Part shown: positions 1-9,740 of the stretch, piece after piece
Layout of the letters: each line of letters begins with the position of its first letter
Position numbering within the stretch: position 1 is the stretch's first letter
NCBI GenBank assembly: GCA_004335635.1
Contig: QAXH01005381.1
Location: 1,090 to 29,992 of the forward strand
Length of the DNA stretch: 28,903 nucleotides
Direction of reading: 5' to 3'
From: Chloromonas sp. AAM2
Taxonomy: Eukaryota; Chlorophyta; Chlorophyceae; Chlamydomonadales; Chlamydomonadaceae
Position numbers and translations under genes: made by a program
Notes under the pieces: generated by a model
Seen by the model: the letters and a program-made list of their open reading frames with translations, nothing else
Database searches by the model: none
Told to the model about the DNA's origin: nothing

Positions 1-201
1 ACACACTGCTGACTATTAGATTGTCACAACCGAGTGGCAATTGTACCATGGATGTCGATCATGGACAATTACACACACTGCTGACTATTAGATTGTCACA
101 ACCGAGTGGCAATTGTACCATGGATGTCGATCATGGACAATTACACACACTGCTGACTATTAGATTGTCACAACCGAGTGGCAATTGTACCATGGATGTC
201 G
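1..201. repeat. 72-bp minisatellite, about 2.8 copies
   Basis: Units begin at 1, 73 and 145 and are essentially identical; the third breaks off at about 201. The array touches the window edge, so it may extend further left. Each unit holds an inverted repeat (for example 39-50 against 60-70, AATTGT.CCATG / CATGGACAATT) that could form a hairpin. Because 72 is a multiple of 3, one frame stays open as a 24-residue repeat. That frame has no ATG before the array and no recognisable domain, so I treat it as non-coding. Confidence 0.9.
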
Positions 202-408
202 CTTACCGCATTGCAAGGCTGCAATTGACGCTCATCACCGGACATCACACATCACTATCCCTGAAGGAGAGGTGTACGTACACTCCTCCCCCCCCCCTCC
301 ATGACGAATCGTCCATACCTCACAGCCTGGTGCCAATGGCCAAGTTGTTGGCCTGTGCTGCCATGCGTGCACATGCTGCACACTGCCATTCGTGCCGCAT
401 GTCCTTAC

Positions 409-2809
409 CGGTGTATGGCTGACATGCTGGGTGGCTGGGGCGCAGGCGCCATGGGGGCAAGTCCAGCAGCCAGGCCCAGCTGCTCGTACCTGCAACACGA
501 CACACCTGGACTGACTGAAATTACAGCGTGGACGTCTCTGGATGCAACGTGTGTTACAACCATAGCGTGGACGTGCTCTGGATGCAACGTGTGTGCCTGC
601 GCATTACCAGGGCTGGGCAACACAGACTGGACTGAACTCAAGCGAGATGGAGCCCACGCTGCATTGTTCCCGGGATACTGTTTGTTTCTTTTTGTTGCCC
701 AGGGTTCTCAGTCGGGACGGCATCCACTTTGTCATTTGCAAGGCTGGCTAGCGCTCAAACTCGGTGAATGCTTGCTGTAAGCTCTATGCTGGGCAAGGTA
801 GGGCACACACAGAGCTGGAGATTGTGCAGACATAATGAGGACATCTGCAATCCTTGAACCCCATCATCTTGATGCCCATACCCTATCAACCAACCAACAT
901 GTCGGCTGTCTGTTGCCTCGCTCTCAAACAAACCCATAATCTAGACGCACATGGCCGTGAAGCGCCGGCCCTGCTCTCACCATTGGTGGGGCAGGGTGTA
1001 GCGTATGGCCTGGTACTGAGCACTGGCGGTGTGTGTGCGGGGGTCGTAGCCCCTACGGATGTACAACCCTCGCCACGGCCCTGTGGCGGTGGAGCAAGCC
1101 AACAAGTTCAACACGTTTGGGCAAGTCAACCCGCATGCAACTTTGTCAACCAGGCCTGCCGCACAGGTCTGAACCGTCGCGTCCAGCACAGCTGGTGGTG
1201 TACTGACTGGTCCTGAAGTCAAATGCGGTTGCAGGCGAGCCATGGACTGGCACCAGCAGTGCCAACGATCTCTATAACAAACAGTCAAAAGAAGAGTACC
1301 AGTGTTCAGATTCGTGCAGTTTAACCATAAAAAATCGCTGCCATGCACACCACCTCTGCCACCACCATGCGTCCTCCCGCCCCCTTACACACCGGGTAAC
1401 CCATGTTCAGAGCAAGGCAGTCTAACATAACTCCTGCCGCGCATCACCCTGCCACGCTCACGCGCACACGCATGCACGCACACACACACACACCTGCTTT
1501 GAACTTGTACGTGAGGCGTGCCACAACAGGCAGCATCAGATGTCGATGATCAGCTGACAGCTGGTCTGATAGGGCTGCCAGGGACCACACAGGCCGCTGG
1601 GACAGCATCTGACTAATCTGTCGTTCACAGCCTGCCTCGCCCTCTTCCTCCTCTTCCCCTTGTGCCTCTTGCCCCCGTCCCTGTGCGTTGCAAACAGCAG
1701 CTGGCTGTGGCTGGCCGTCCGTCTCCATAGGCACCGGGACAGCTCCTGCTGGCTGGGCTGGTCCAGCACCAGCTGCTGTCGCTGGCTGCTCCACAGCAGC
1801 ACCATCGGGACCTGCTGGCTGCTGCTGTGCCGCTCCAGCCGTTGGGATGGCTGAGAGTGGTGGTTGAGGATCTTGTGGTGGTTGGGATGGTTTTAGTGGT
1901 TGGGGCAGTTGAGGTACGGTGGGTGCGTAGAAGCTGATGACCGGTGGGCGAGCGGCAAGAGTGGCAGGATCTGGAGGAAGCAGCAGGATGCAAAGATTAT
2001 CATCTAATCATCACTACAGTTTTGCAGCTTGCGGTGCTGCAGACCAAACAGTCCAGCCTACCACAGTACCGCCCTGAAGCCAAGCGCGAGCATGATGCTT
2101 CCAAAGACAGACTGCCTTCTGCCATGGACATGAGCTGGCATGGCAATGTGCAGGAACACTACAATGGTATTGCATGTTGCGGGTGCTCCATGTGACACGC
2201 ACAGTGTTTGACTACACACTGCATAACAGCACAGCAAGAACACACGCATGCCCCTGCTACTACACCTGCATGGTGCTTGTCAACTGCACCTGCACATGAG
2301 TATTGCCGCCATGCATAGTCAAAAGGTTCATTCAGCTTGGAGAACAGTGGAGGCACGCAGAGCAGAGGCTGGGGGATGGCACTGGGCTCTGCTTTCTCCG
2401 GGTGATTCTCCACCGGACATCTGCTGTAGTCCCTGGAGGCGCATGAAGGGTCGTTTGGCAGGTACTGGTAGTCTGCCAGACAGTTGAATTGGAAAGAAGA
2501 GACCACCGTGCCAACGACTTGTATGCTGCATCCGCCACCTGATGGAGGCCCCTGATCAGCTTGCTGCTGTTGCTGCTGACGAGGCCGGCTGATGCGCAGT
2601 AGCACTGATTTGGCAGGTCCCGATTCCGCGTAGATTGGGTGGGCGAATGGCTGGCCGGGCCGCAGAGCAAGCTTCACAAGCTCACTGGTTGAGTGTGTCG
2701 TGGGGATGCATGCTTCGCCACCCAGCGCATCTATAGCCTTGGCGGCGTTGCGCACAAACCCCGGGTACTCAACTGCTGTGAAACGATGTTCCGGGATTTG
2801 ATGGCTCAT
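409..2809 (-). CDS. GTF3C5: TFIIIC subunit, Tau95/GTF3C5 family (C-terminal end not found)
   Basis: Subunit of RNA polymerase III factor TFIIIC, whose tauA half contacts the A box of tRNA-type promoters in the nucleus. Exons on the minus strand are 2809-2290, 1970-1494 and 1080-981; all phases agree. Exon 1 starts at the only in-frame ATG and carries the Tau95 N-terminal signature: VEYPGFVRN at residues 13-21, AIDALGG at 25-31, and PPLFSKL at 153-159. Exon 2 holds a Pro/Gln-rich linker, an acidic run at 279-283 and the helix-turn-helix start RPVWS at 299-303. Exon 3 gives GPWRGLYIRRGYDPR at 333-347, matching the family's GPWR...GYDPR block. A fourth exon, 489-409, fits by phase (YEQLGLAAG...) but has no clear homology. 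The intron 1 donor could also be 6 nt upstream. The family's usual C-terminal segment is missing and may lie off the left edge. The gene is divergent from the gene starting at 3114. Confidence 0.8.
525..594. repeat. Direct repeat, two ~30-bp copies
   Basis: Copies at 525-554 and 564-594 share AGCGTGGACGT and CTCTGGATGCAACGTGTG and differ by one inserted G. They lie in the proposed third intron of the TFIIIC gene. Confidence 0.85.
1479..1493. repeat. (CA)n microsatellite abutting a splice donor
   Basis: About 7.5 CA units. Read on the minus strand, the tract begins exactly at the donor of TFIIIC intron 2 (GCAG|GTGTGTGT), so the donor itself is part of the microsatellite. Confidence 0.8.
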
Positions 2810-3113
2810 CGCATGGTACACACTGAGTCTGCTCCTGCCAACAGTGTTGCATTGCAAGAGAATGGCTTGGATTTTAAAAATCCAACCGCCTCACCCCAAA
2901 CATGTGTGATCGAGCCCCAACTTCAAAACCCTTCGCCGCCTTATGCCCATCGCACAGTTGGATTTGCCAGTCCCGATGACCTCAACAGAAGCAAGCTCCT
3001 AGAGCAGAGACAGTCGTGAATTTGACACCTGCGTCACGAGCTTGACATCTGCTGAGTCAGAGGATTGTGCAAATCTAGGGCTTTCGATCGCAGCCCCAAA
3101 CCAGGACCACGAG
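2810..3113. promoter_or_regulatory. Divergent intergenic region with a 19-bp palindrome
   Basis: Only about 300 bp separate the start codons of the minus-strand TFIIIC gene and the plus-strand gene at 3114, so this stretch must hold both 5' leaders and probably a shared promoter. The most striking element is a perfect inverted repeat at 2867-2885 (TTGGATTTT-A-AAAATCCAA), AT-rich in the centre and 58 bp upstream of the TFIIIC ATG. It could supply a TATA-like core or bind a dimeric factor. No mapped transcription start is available. Confidence 0.5.
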
Positions 3114-5182
3114 ATGCTACACACAGTCTACAAGGCGTGGCAGCCCATCGCCCGGCTTGGCTCGTCACTGGCGGCCAAAAGCTCGGTGGCCATGTTGGCA
3201 CAGCCCGAGGCACCACCGGCACTTTTGTTCTCCAGCGGCAACCAGCGAAAGCTGAACTGGACGGGCCTAGCTGCCTCTGCGTGCGCAACAGGGTGCTGGA
3301 TCGTGCTTGTCGACTACGCAACCGCGAAAGATGGAGAAGCAAAAACTGGGTTCCCGCGCGCTCTCACTTACGCACAAGCAGACGCCCTGCCATACTCATC
3401 GGCAGACGCACTGCAGTACTCTCGTGGGGTCACCGTGATACCTGGAGGCGCTGCCGCCAACAGCCAGCTTGAGCGTCCCACTGATGGTCCCAACAACCCT
3501 ACTAAGGTCCAGCTCAGCGCTGACAACACTGCTGACCAGAAAGCGCCAGAGCTTGGGACATGCGGCCCCAGTGTGCCAGTGGACATTGCCAAGCTGAAAG
3601 CGTATGAAGGATACTGGCTTGTGGTGAGTGAGGATACAGGTCTGAGGTCAGGCCAGCTCAACTCGATCAATCTTCCTCCATTGCCAACCTCAAATACCAC
3701 ATTTTCTTGGACAAGGCGATCCTTTCTCATCGTTACGCATCAGCCTTGCATGATCATGATCTCCTTGGACTCTTGTTAGATGCTGCAATTTTCACTCACA
3801 CCTTGACCCTCTCAAGCCACACATGGTTATCCAACCTCAGCCTTGCATCCAATCCACCACACTTATCGCTACAACGGATTCACTTTGCCATTACCCACAT
3901 GCAGAGCTTCCGCAACCCGGGCTCCATGGAGCGTTTCTTTGACCTGTTCCGCGTCTCGCCCTGGATCCAGTGGGTGGCGCGCCATGTGCCGGGGTACCAG
4001 CTGCAGGTAAGCAAACACTGACGAACCTCATGCATACCGGCGTACAATCATTAACTGTGGGCAAACAATAAAGAATCTACGCACTAATCTGCAATCGCAG
4101 GGTGCTTCTCCTTCAGGACTTGTGACACCGCACTGCCAAGAACCATTGCCTGTTTAAAAAAGAGGCCATGTGAAACCATTTTTATCGCAAGAAAATGGTT
4201 TTCGGATTAGATCAAGTTTACGAGAGATGTTCTGCTCTTAACTGGTGTGTGGAACCATGTTTTTGAACAAAGGTTGGATCGATTCGACAATCCGTGTTTT
4301 GCTCCTAAACAAATACCTTCTTGTCGGCCTGCCCCTTCCAGGTGGACGAGCGGTCAGGTGTCCTGCGCTTGAGCATCCTCTCGCCAGTACCGTTCATCAA
4401 GGTGAGAAGCAGTCGACGGTGGCCTAGAAATCAGAAGAAGTCATGTCGAGGTCAGAAGATCAGTGACCTAGTATGCGATCAACAGGGAGTGTGCGGGCCT
4501 GTGCGATAGAAAGAGTGGAGTTGCACGTAGTTGTCTTCCCCACCAATTCACAGTGCTAGCTTGCATACTCTGTGAGTTTGTAGTGAAGTTGTATTCTCAT
4601 CAACGAATAATCAATGCAACCTTGTGCACTCTGTTTGTGTGGATGCAGCTGACTGAGACCTACAGGCTGGATGGCAAGGAGGTGACCAACAGGCGCAGGG
4701 ACTTCAGGTGGGGTGAGTGGGAATAGAGTGTGACCGAGAGAGTGATGAGAGTGATGTTTGCAAGGGCAAGCGTGACCGAAACAGTGATCTCAAGGACTGA
4801 CAAAAGCCGCTCCACCTGCGTGTTGCTGTTCTAGCATACAATCCAATCTACGCCTTTCATTACTTTTCCCGTTCGTTTGTTGCGTCCCATCAAAGTCAGC
4901 CTGTGATGTGGTTTGCCCCGTGTTGCAGGTGCCCAGTCGGGTCGTCTGGAGCTGTGTGAGGGGTGCCTGCGGCTGCACCTGCGCTGGGGCGAGCCGCTCA
5001 GGGGCAGGGCAACGGACGTGTTCCGGCTGACCTCGCCCGACACCATGGTGCTGAGCAGCGAGGCTACCCTGGATGAGCCGCCGCCAATAGCGCCTGGTGC
5101 AGCTGCGGCCGCTGGTGAGGGTGGGGGCGCGTCGGCGGTGTTCCGCTGCCTGTGCCGCCGGGACCCGCCTGTGGGTCCATGA
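3114..5182 (+). CDS. Fatty-acid-binding/calycin-like protein, 329 aa
   Basis: Five exons: 3114-3623, 3905-4006, 4342-4401, 4649-4712 and 4929-5182. All introns are GT-AG and all phases agree (0, 0, 0, 1). The C-terminal half reads as a small beta-barrel: a Gly-x-Trp-like start (YEGYW, 164-168), a helical segment (MERFFDLFRVSPWIQWVARHV, from about 178), then alternating strands with SGVLRLSI, FIKLTETYRLDG, RATDVF and SPDTM. This resembles cytosolic fatty-acid-binding proteins and DUF-type calycins, so binding of a lipid or other hydrophobic ligand is inferred. The N-terminal 160 residues are Ala/Ser-rich with few acidic residues at the start and a hydrophobic stretch at about 49-70, compatible with an organelle targeting region or a membrane anchor. 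The start is the first ATG in the open frame. Residues 296 onward form a low-complexity Ala/Gly tail. Confidence 0.65.
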
Positions 5183-5192
5183 TGCTGTCGGG

Positions 5193-5284
5193 CACGTGAC
5201 CCTTGTGAGCACGTGTTTCAGACCACGTGTTGTGCCTGTGGGGCACGTGACAGGGCCCTTCACATTCACCCTTCAGACCACGTG
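5193..5284. promoter_or_regulatory. Cluster of five CACGTG palindromes (G-box/E-box)
   Basis: CACGTG occurs at 5193-5198, 5210-5215, 5224-5229, 5244-5249 and 5279-5284, starting 10 nt after the stop codon at 5180-5182. Two flanking contexts are each duplicated: GGGCACGTGAC at the first and fourth box, and TCAGACCACGTG at the third and fifth. CACGTG is the core bound by bHLH and bZIP factors. The position after a gene rather than before one leaves the target unclear. Confidence 0.55.
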
Positions 5285-6446
5285 ATGTGCTGTCCGATTG
5301 ATCTGTCTTGGCTCGGCTCCATCCCACTTCAGGATGCCAACCAGCACGGCAACCCTTGTCAAGGCACCACCTCACCTGGGCAACCCTGGGCGCCTTGATG
5401 GGATTGCTGGTGCTGCATGATCTCAGAATCCTGCATCCCGCAAGCCGGTGAGAAAGAAACTGTTGCTGCAAGGTTTGAGAGGTGCGATGGTGCTGCAAGG
5501 CCGCGGTGCTGGTGACGACGGTCCCTTGCATATTCCCTGACTGTACGATGTATCTACGTACCATATGAATTCGTGAGTAGCTGCCATGGGCAGTGGTTTT
5601 GAGCTTCAGACGCAGTGTCCATGTGTAGTAGCACAAGTAGACAGGTCGCGTCCCACGGGGTTATACATTGGTTGTGTTTCAGGGCAAAGCATGTATATTA
5701 CTGGTACATTCCATGCTTGCCAAGACACGTTGCATGAAGCAGACATGGCGGTTTGAGGATAGCCGTTGAATACCCCCTGCGCGGCGATTCGCTAGAGGCT
5801 TACAAGTGTTAGGGCATGAGGTACTGGTTGGAGGGCGAATCATGTACATTTTTGGTACCTTCCCTGTTCCTAAGGAACGTTGGATGGAAGCCATTGGTGG
5901 CCACAGGTGGTGTTCCCTGATCATTGATGGTATGGTGGCGGGAGTAGACTATCTGTACGACGGGTGCCAGAGCAGAGCATGGCCTCTGCTGGCGCCTGTT
6001 TGGTGAACCGCACTATGACACTGTCTCTGCAGTCCTTGGCTGACTGACAGTTATGTAGGAGTCATTTCTCAAGCATGACTTTACGTAGACTCACTGCTGG
6101 GTGGTTGTGGCACAACCGTGCCTCCATCCATGCAGCTTTGGACAACCTGGAATGATGCGACACGGGTGGACTGGTGGAACGGTGGTCGGTGGATGCAAGC
6201 AAGCCATGCATGTGGTTTGATTTCTTTCCTGGGAATAATACGCATGATGCCCTGGCGCTCATGCGTTCCCAGTATGGCTTGATGATTTGGAAGGGATTTG
6301 GCTTACAGGAATGTCGGAGAAAGGAAGCCATCTAGTGTGCTTGTTTGTTCACATGTCGTTTGTTCTGTTGACAGTTGGCCTTGAAAGTCAAGGCGCCTTT
6401 GATTGTGTGCACATGTTGTGCGCACCCCCAGAGCTTGAACAATTAC

Positions 6447-6513
6447 GCATCGTAAGCAGTGACGCTTTTGATGCTGAACATAATGCATCATAAGCGGGGA
6501 CGCTTGGATGCTG
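6447..6513. repeat. Imperfect 38-bp tandem duplication
   Basis: GCATCGTAAGCAGTGACGCT at 6447 recurs as GCATCATAAGCGGGGACGCT at 6485, followed in both by a GATGCTGA block. No coding frame is maintained. Confidence 0.75.
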
Positions 6514-7612
6514 AGAAGTAGGTGTAGTGCAGATGCATTGTTGAAGTTGCTCCTGCTTTTAGAACGAATGAACATTTGTCTGTGTTGTTGTGTCTCCACT
6601 TGGCAGACCTTGGGGGTTGTGGGTTGGCTTGCTGTCAGCTCACGCTGGCCATTTGCCCGCTTGGGAATGGCATCTGAAAAAGCAATGATTTGAACACCAA
6701 CAATCGTGCTGGGCCTATTTAGGTTTTCATGCATTTTCAAAGACATTCAACCTTGGCTGTCAATTGCCATATACACTTTTCATCACTGTGACTTTGATTA
6801 CCAGATGAGGTCAAAGGACAGTCAAGGACTCGTTGTTCTGGCGAGCTTTCTTCTCTTTGCTGAACATTGGCCTTGCATCTGTTCCATTGCCATCTCCTGT
6901 TTGGCATTGCTGAGAGCTTTTTTTGGATACGGTTGCTGGGTTGCCGGTTTTCACTGCTGATCAGGGTCAGGACAATGGCCAGAAGCTGGGTCTGAATTGC
7001 CTGGCTTTGACTTGCCACATCAAGTCGTGGTCAAGCGGTGGACGCCTGATGATATATGCCTACAGGCCTGCTCATGCTCTCCGTTCCATTGCATTCTGAT
7101 CCCTTTAATACTTGCCTGCTTTTTTCAGGCTGTGTCTTGAATGGTTGTACAAACACATACTGTGACGCTGGCAGAACGTTACTGATTGGCAGAACAATAC
7201 TGATGATGCAATGAATGGACTGTACTGGGCCTGAATAGGGCGTCACGTACTTTCCAATCAATTTTGAACATTGAAACGTCAGACCAGGCCTTGGCGCCTT
7301 GGAGCCTGATTTGTACATGGTCCCTCGACCAAGCTTGTCCTTTCTGTGCCTTTTGCCTATGCTCTGTTCGCAAGCACTCCGGTAAGAGCTTGTGCTGTTT
7401 GCACACGATCGACCTAGAGGTGCTGCGGTTGCTGAGCCCAGCAGTTTTGCCTGCGAGTTTAGTCATGCTTGCTGGCAGTGAGGACGTTGTTGTGGGCTGT
7501 GAAGTGTTTCTTTGTTGTAGGTGTTTATCTGGTTTGCGTTTTTATCAGTTGCTACAGACCTCTACTAGTTGAACTAACAGATGGGAGAGGAGTGGGCTGG
7601 TTTCGCAACTTT

Positions 7613-7755
7613 TCACATGCCAAAGCGTACCACTGTCCAGGCGATGGGCAGGTCGTTGTCCATGATCACATCCACTGTTTGGCAAGCCTCCTCAAACACG
7701 CTATCCATGAAGTGTGTAATGGGGTCCCCGAGGTCAGTGACGATTGTTGTGTTGT
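7613..7755 (-). CDS. Orphan reading frame, possible last exon
   Basis: On the minus strand an AG at 7757-7756 is followed by 46 open codons ending in TGA at 7615-7613. The product contains the stretches TIVTDLGDPITHFMDSVFEE and VDVIMDNDLPIAWTVVRFGM, with balanced composition. I do not recognise it. No upstream exon was found, and the 17-bp tandem repeat lies just 5' of it, so it may be chance or a relic. Confidence 0.15.
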
Positions 7756-7776
7756 CTCATAGTGTATTCAAGTTGT

Positions 7777-7844
7777 GACGGGCTAGGAATTGAAACGGGC
7801 TAGGAATCGTAACGGGCTAGGGATCGTAACGGGCTAGGGATTAT
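7777..7844. repeat. 17-bp tandem repeat, four copies
   Basis: Units start at 7777, 7794, 7811 and 7828; consensus AACGGGCTAGGRATCGT. The two middle units differ at one base, and the outer units diverge at their ends. Confidence 0.9.
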
Positions 7845-8998
7845 TCACACATTAGAACATTTTTACATGAAATATAGCTTGAAATTATGTCAGTCACTGA
7901 GTGGTTAGTAGTTTTATCAAATCTAGGGAATATGCGAGAAATCACACCCTGAAATCGGCCTACATCCAAGACCCACCGATCCACTCAATATCACCAGGCC
8001 CTACACTGGTCCCAGTGGCGTTCTTGGAAATTGTCCCAGAACTGGCAAACTTTTTTTTTTTTTGCAAACAAGAGAGGCTGTTGGGTTGACATGGTTTGAC
8101 AGACTTCAACTGGACACTATTAATGTTTGCGACCGAGGACAGTCAGAAATGAATTGCTTAGCGTTTGGGGAGAGCTGATTCAGGCCGACCACTGCCGCAG
8201 CACCCCGGCAGGTCAGAAATGACACATTCTACGAACAACTGCATACTCGGCTTGGCCTGGATAATTAGGCGTCATGGTGAAAACGTGCAAAGTTTGACCA
8301 GAAACGGCTTGACCAGGAGGGCAGGGCGGTGAACCTGGGTTGCAGGCAGCCAAACTGGGCGGAAAAGGTTGGATGTCAGCTACATGCACATGTCTTCACG
8401 GCAGGTTTTGGTGCTGTTGGCGAGGAGTAGCACCCCGGCAGCCAGAGGGGGTCAGAAGCCCAAAAAGTGCTACGGGGGCCTGTGCTCGCAAATTGACTTA
8501 TAAATGTGTGCTGCCGCTGCATGTCAGGGTGCAGAACGACCCGTATGAGTGATGTGTCGTGGCAGAAGACCCCGGAAAAATCGGAATTGGTCGCCACTGG
8601 ACGTCAAACTTGCAACCAGGGTTTCCCGCGGCACAGGTCAAAGCCATGGCGGAGGCCCAATGCTGGCTTGAAACGATGCATTTAAGCATGCTCAAGCATT
8701 CTACATCGTCCTAATGCGTCAATGCATGCTCAGAGACAGGTCAAAGCCGCGGCCTGACACGTGCCCGGGTTTTGAAATGTGTGTGCGATGGTAGCAGGCA
8801 ATGCAATTCACAGACGTTCGGCTGCCTAATCACGCGACTGCGCATCCACCCCGCCATCATGGCCCAAGAGTCCGAGCTGTCGTCGGACAATTCTTCGCAG
8901 GCCAACAACGCGCCCCATGGACTCAACAAGTTGGTTCATGCAGTGGCAGGCCCATCGAGGGACCATGCATGCAGAGACATGACCATTAGCCACAAGCT
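7845..8998. other. Gene-poor stretch with one copy of a dispersed repeat
   Basis: No gene is supported. It contains one copy of the dispersed 20-bp sequence (8031-8050) followed directly by a T tract. The phrase AGCACCCCGGCAG occurs twice (about 8199 and 8429). From 8859 an ATG opens a frame (MAQESELSSDNSSQ...) that runs through the 39-bp repeat array to 9380; it looks like a first exon at best, but I found no partner exon. Confidence 0.5.
8031..8050 (+). repeat. Dispersed 20-bp repeat, copy 1
   Basis: TTGTCCCAGAACTGGCAAAC, identical to copy 2 in inverse orientation at 17614-17633 and two mismatches from copy 3 at 17781-17800. Read on the minus strand it encodes CQFWDN. Confidence 0.85.
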
Positions 8999-9121
8999 CA
9001 TGCATTCAAAGCCGGGCCCATCATGCAGTGGCAGGCCCATGCATTCAAATACGGGCCCAGCATGCAGTGGCAGGCCCATGCATTCAGGTACGGGCCCAGC
9101 ATGCAGTGGCAGGCCCATGCA
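8999..9121. repeat. 39-bp tandem repeat, about three copies, rich in GCATGC
   Basis: Units at 8999-9037, 9038-9076 and 9077-9115, with a partial fourth. Each contains CATGCATTCA, CGGGCCCA and GCATGCAGTGGCAGG. Degenerate relatives rich in GCATGC continue to about 9300. The period keeps a frame open, which explains an apparent low-complexity reading frame here. Confidence 0.9.
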
Positions 9122-9525
9122 TGTATCTTTGCATTCACTCACGGGCCATGCATGCACCGAGCCACCCCTACAGATGTTGGCCTGTCATGCATGCAAGCAC
9201 GGGCTACTCCAATGGAGGCCTCTGCATGCAGGCCACAAGCAATGCATGCGGCAGCAGGCCCATGCGCAGGCCCATGCATTCATATGCAGACCCGTGCATG
9301 TCAGCCACCCTGTGCCGTCATATTGTTTGTTCGTAGCACGGGCTACTCCACTAGTGCTGCTTAACCATGCAAAGTCTTGACGGCCCGATCCTGATAACTC
9401 ACAATGACAACAAGAGAACGTTGGTAAAGAGGCTTCCATTGTGAAAGCCCTGCAGATGCGTCACTGCCAGCATTAGTGTTAGCAGCCAAGTCATGACCTG
9501 AGTATCCATTGATAAACCTCAATTC

Positions 9526-9740
9526 TCATGTGCAGTTTTGACGAGCGTAGAAGTTTGCACACTTGAGCGTGGCACGCACTTGCTTCCTCAGAGCTGACTG
9601 TGCAATGCCGAGGTCCATGCCGTTTGCCAGCGTTTCGCGTGCCACATCACAGAGCCCGACTACTGCTGGATTACCTATCGAGGCATTTGTAGTATTTTGA
9701 AGCTGCAGCTGTACAACAATGAATGCTTTGAGGGGTCCGC
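9526..9740 (-). CDS. Orphan reading frame, possible 3'-terminal exon
   Basis: On the minus strand an acceptor-like CTAGCTTGCAG ends at 9741, followed by 70 open codons to a TGA at 9528-9526. The product includes LKAFIVVQLQLQNTTNASIG, DVARETLANGMDLGIAQSAL and TLKCANFYARQNCT, which looks like a genuine folded segment. A short stretch just upstream on the same strand (TVRATLDAGLTLAQ, about 9763-9804) resembles the ARETLANGMDLGIAQ part, suggesting a duplicated exon or decayed tandem copy. The 23 nt between them is too short for an intron, so an intact gene cannot be built. Family unknown. Confidence 0.25.

Larger units (their letters stand above)
5183..7612. other. Gene-poor stretch downstream of the calycin-like gene
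   Basis: No gene can be supported over 2.4 kb. It opens with a cluster of CACGTG boxes (separate entry). Other contents are two diverged copies of a ~60-bp segment (5688-5750 and 5838-5900) and a 38-bp near-duplication at 6447-6513. Several open stretches of 50-70 codons look protein-like but end in stops without matching splice sites. The 3' UTR of the upstream gene must lie in the first part. Confidence 0.6.

Noticed and set aside
21..422. Repeat protein encoded by the 72-bp minisatellite
   Set aside because: No ATG before the array, no domain, and the frame follows simply from a period divisible by three.
6062..6335. Plus-strand frame with protein-like content interrupted by one TGA, considered as a selenoprotein
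   Set aside because: Open stretches on either side are only about 25-60 codons, within chance, and no SECIS-like hairpin or homology was recognised.
8859..9380. 174-codon frame from an ATG through the 39-bp repeat array
   Set aside because: Most of it is the tandem repeat translated; only the first ~28 codons look like coding sequence and no joining exon was found.
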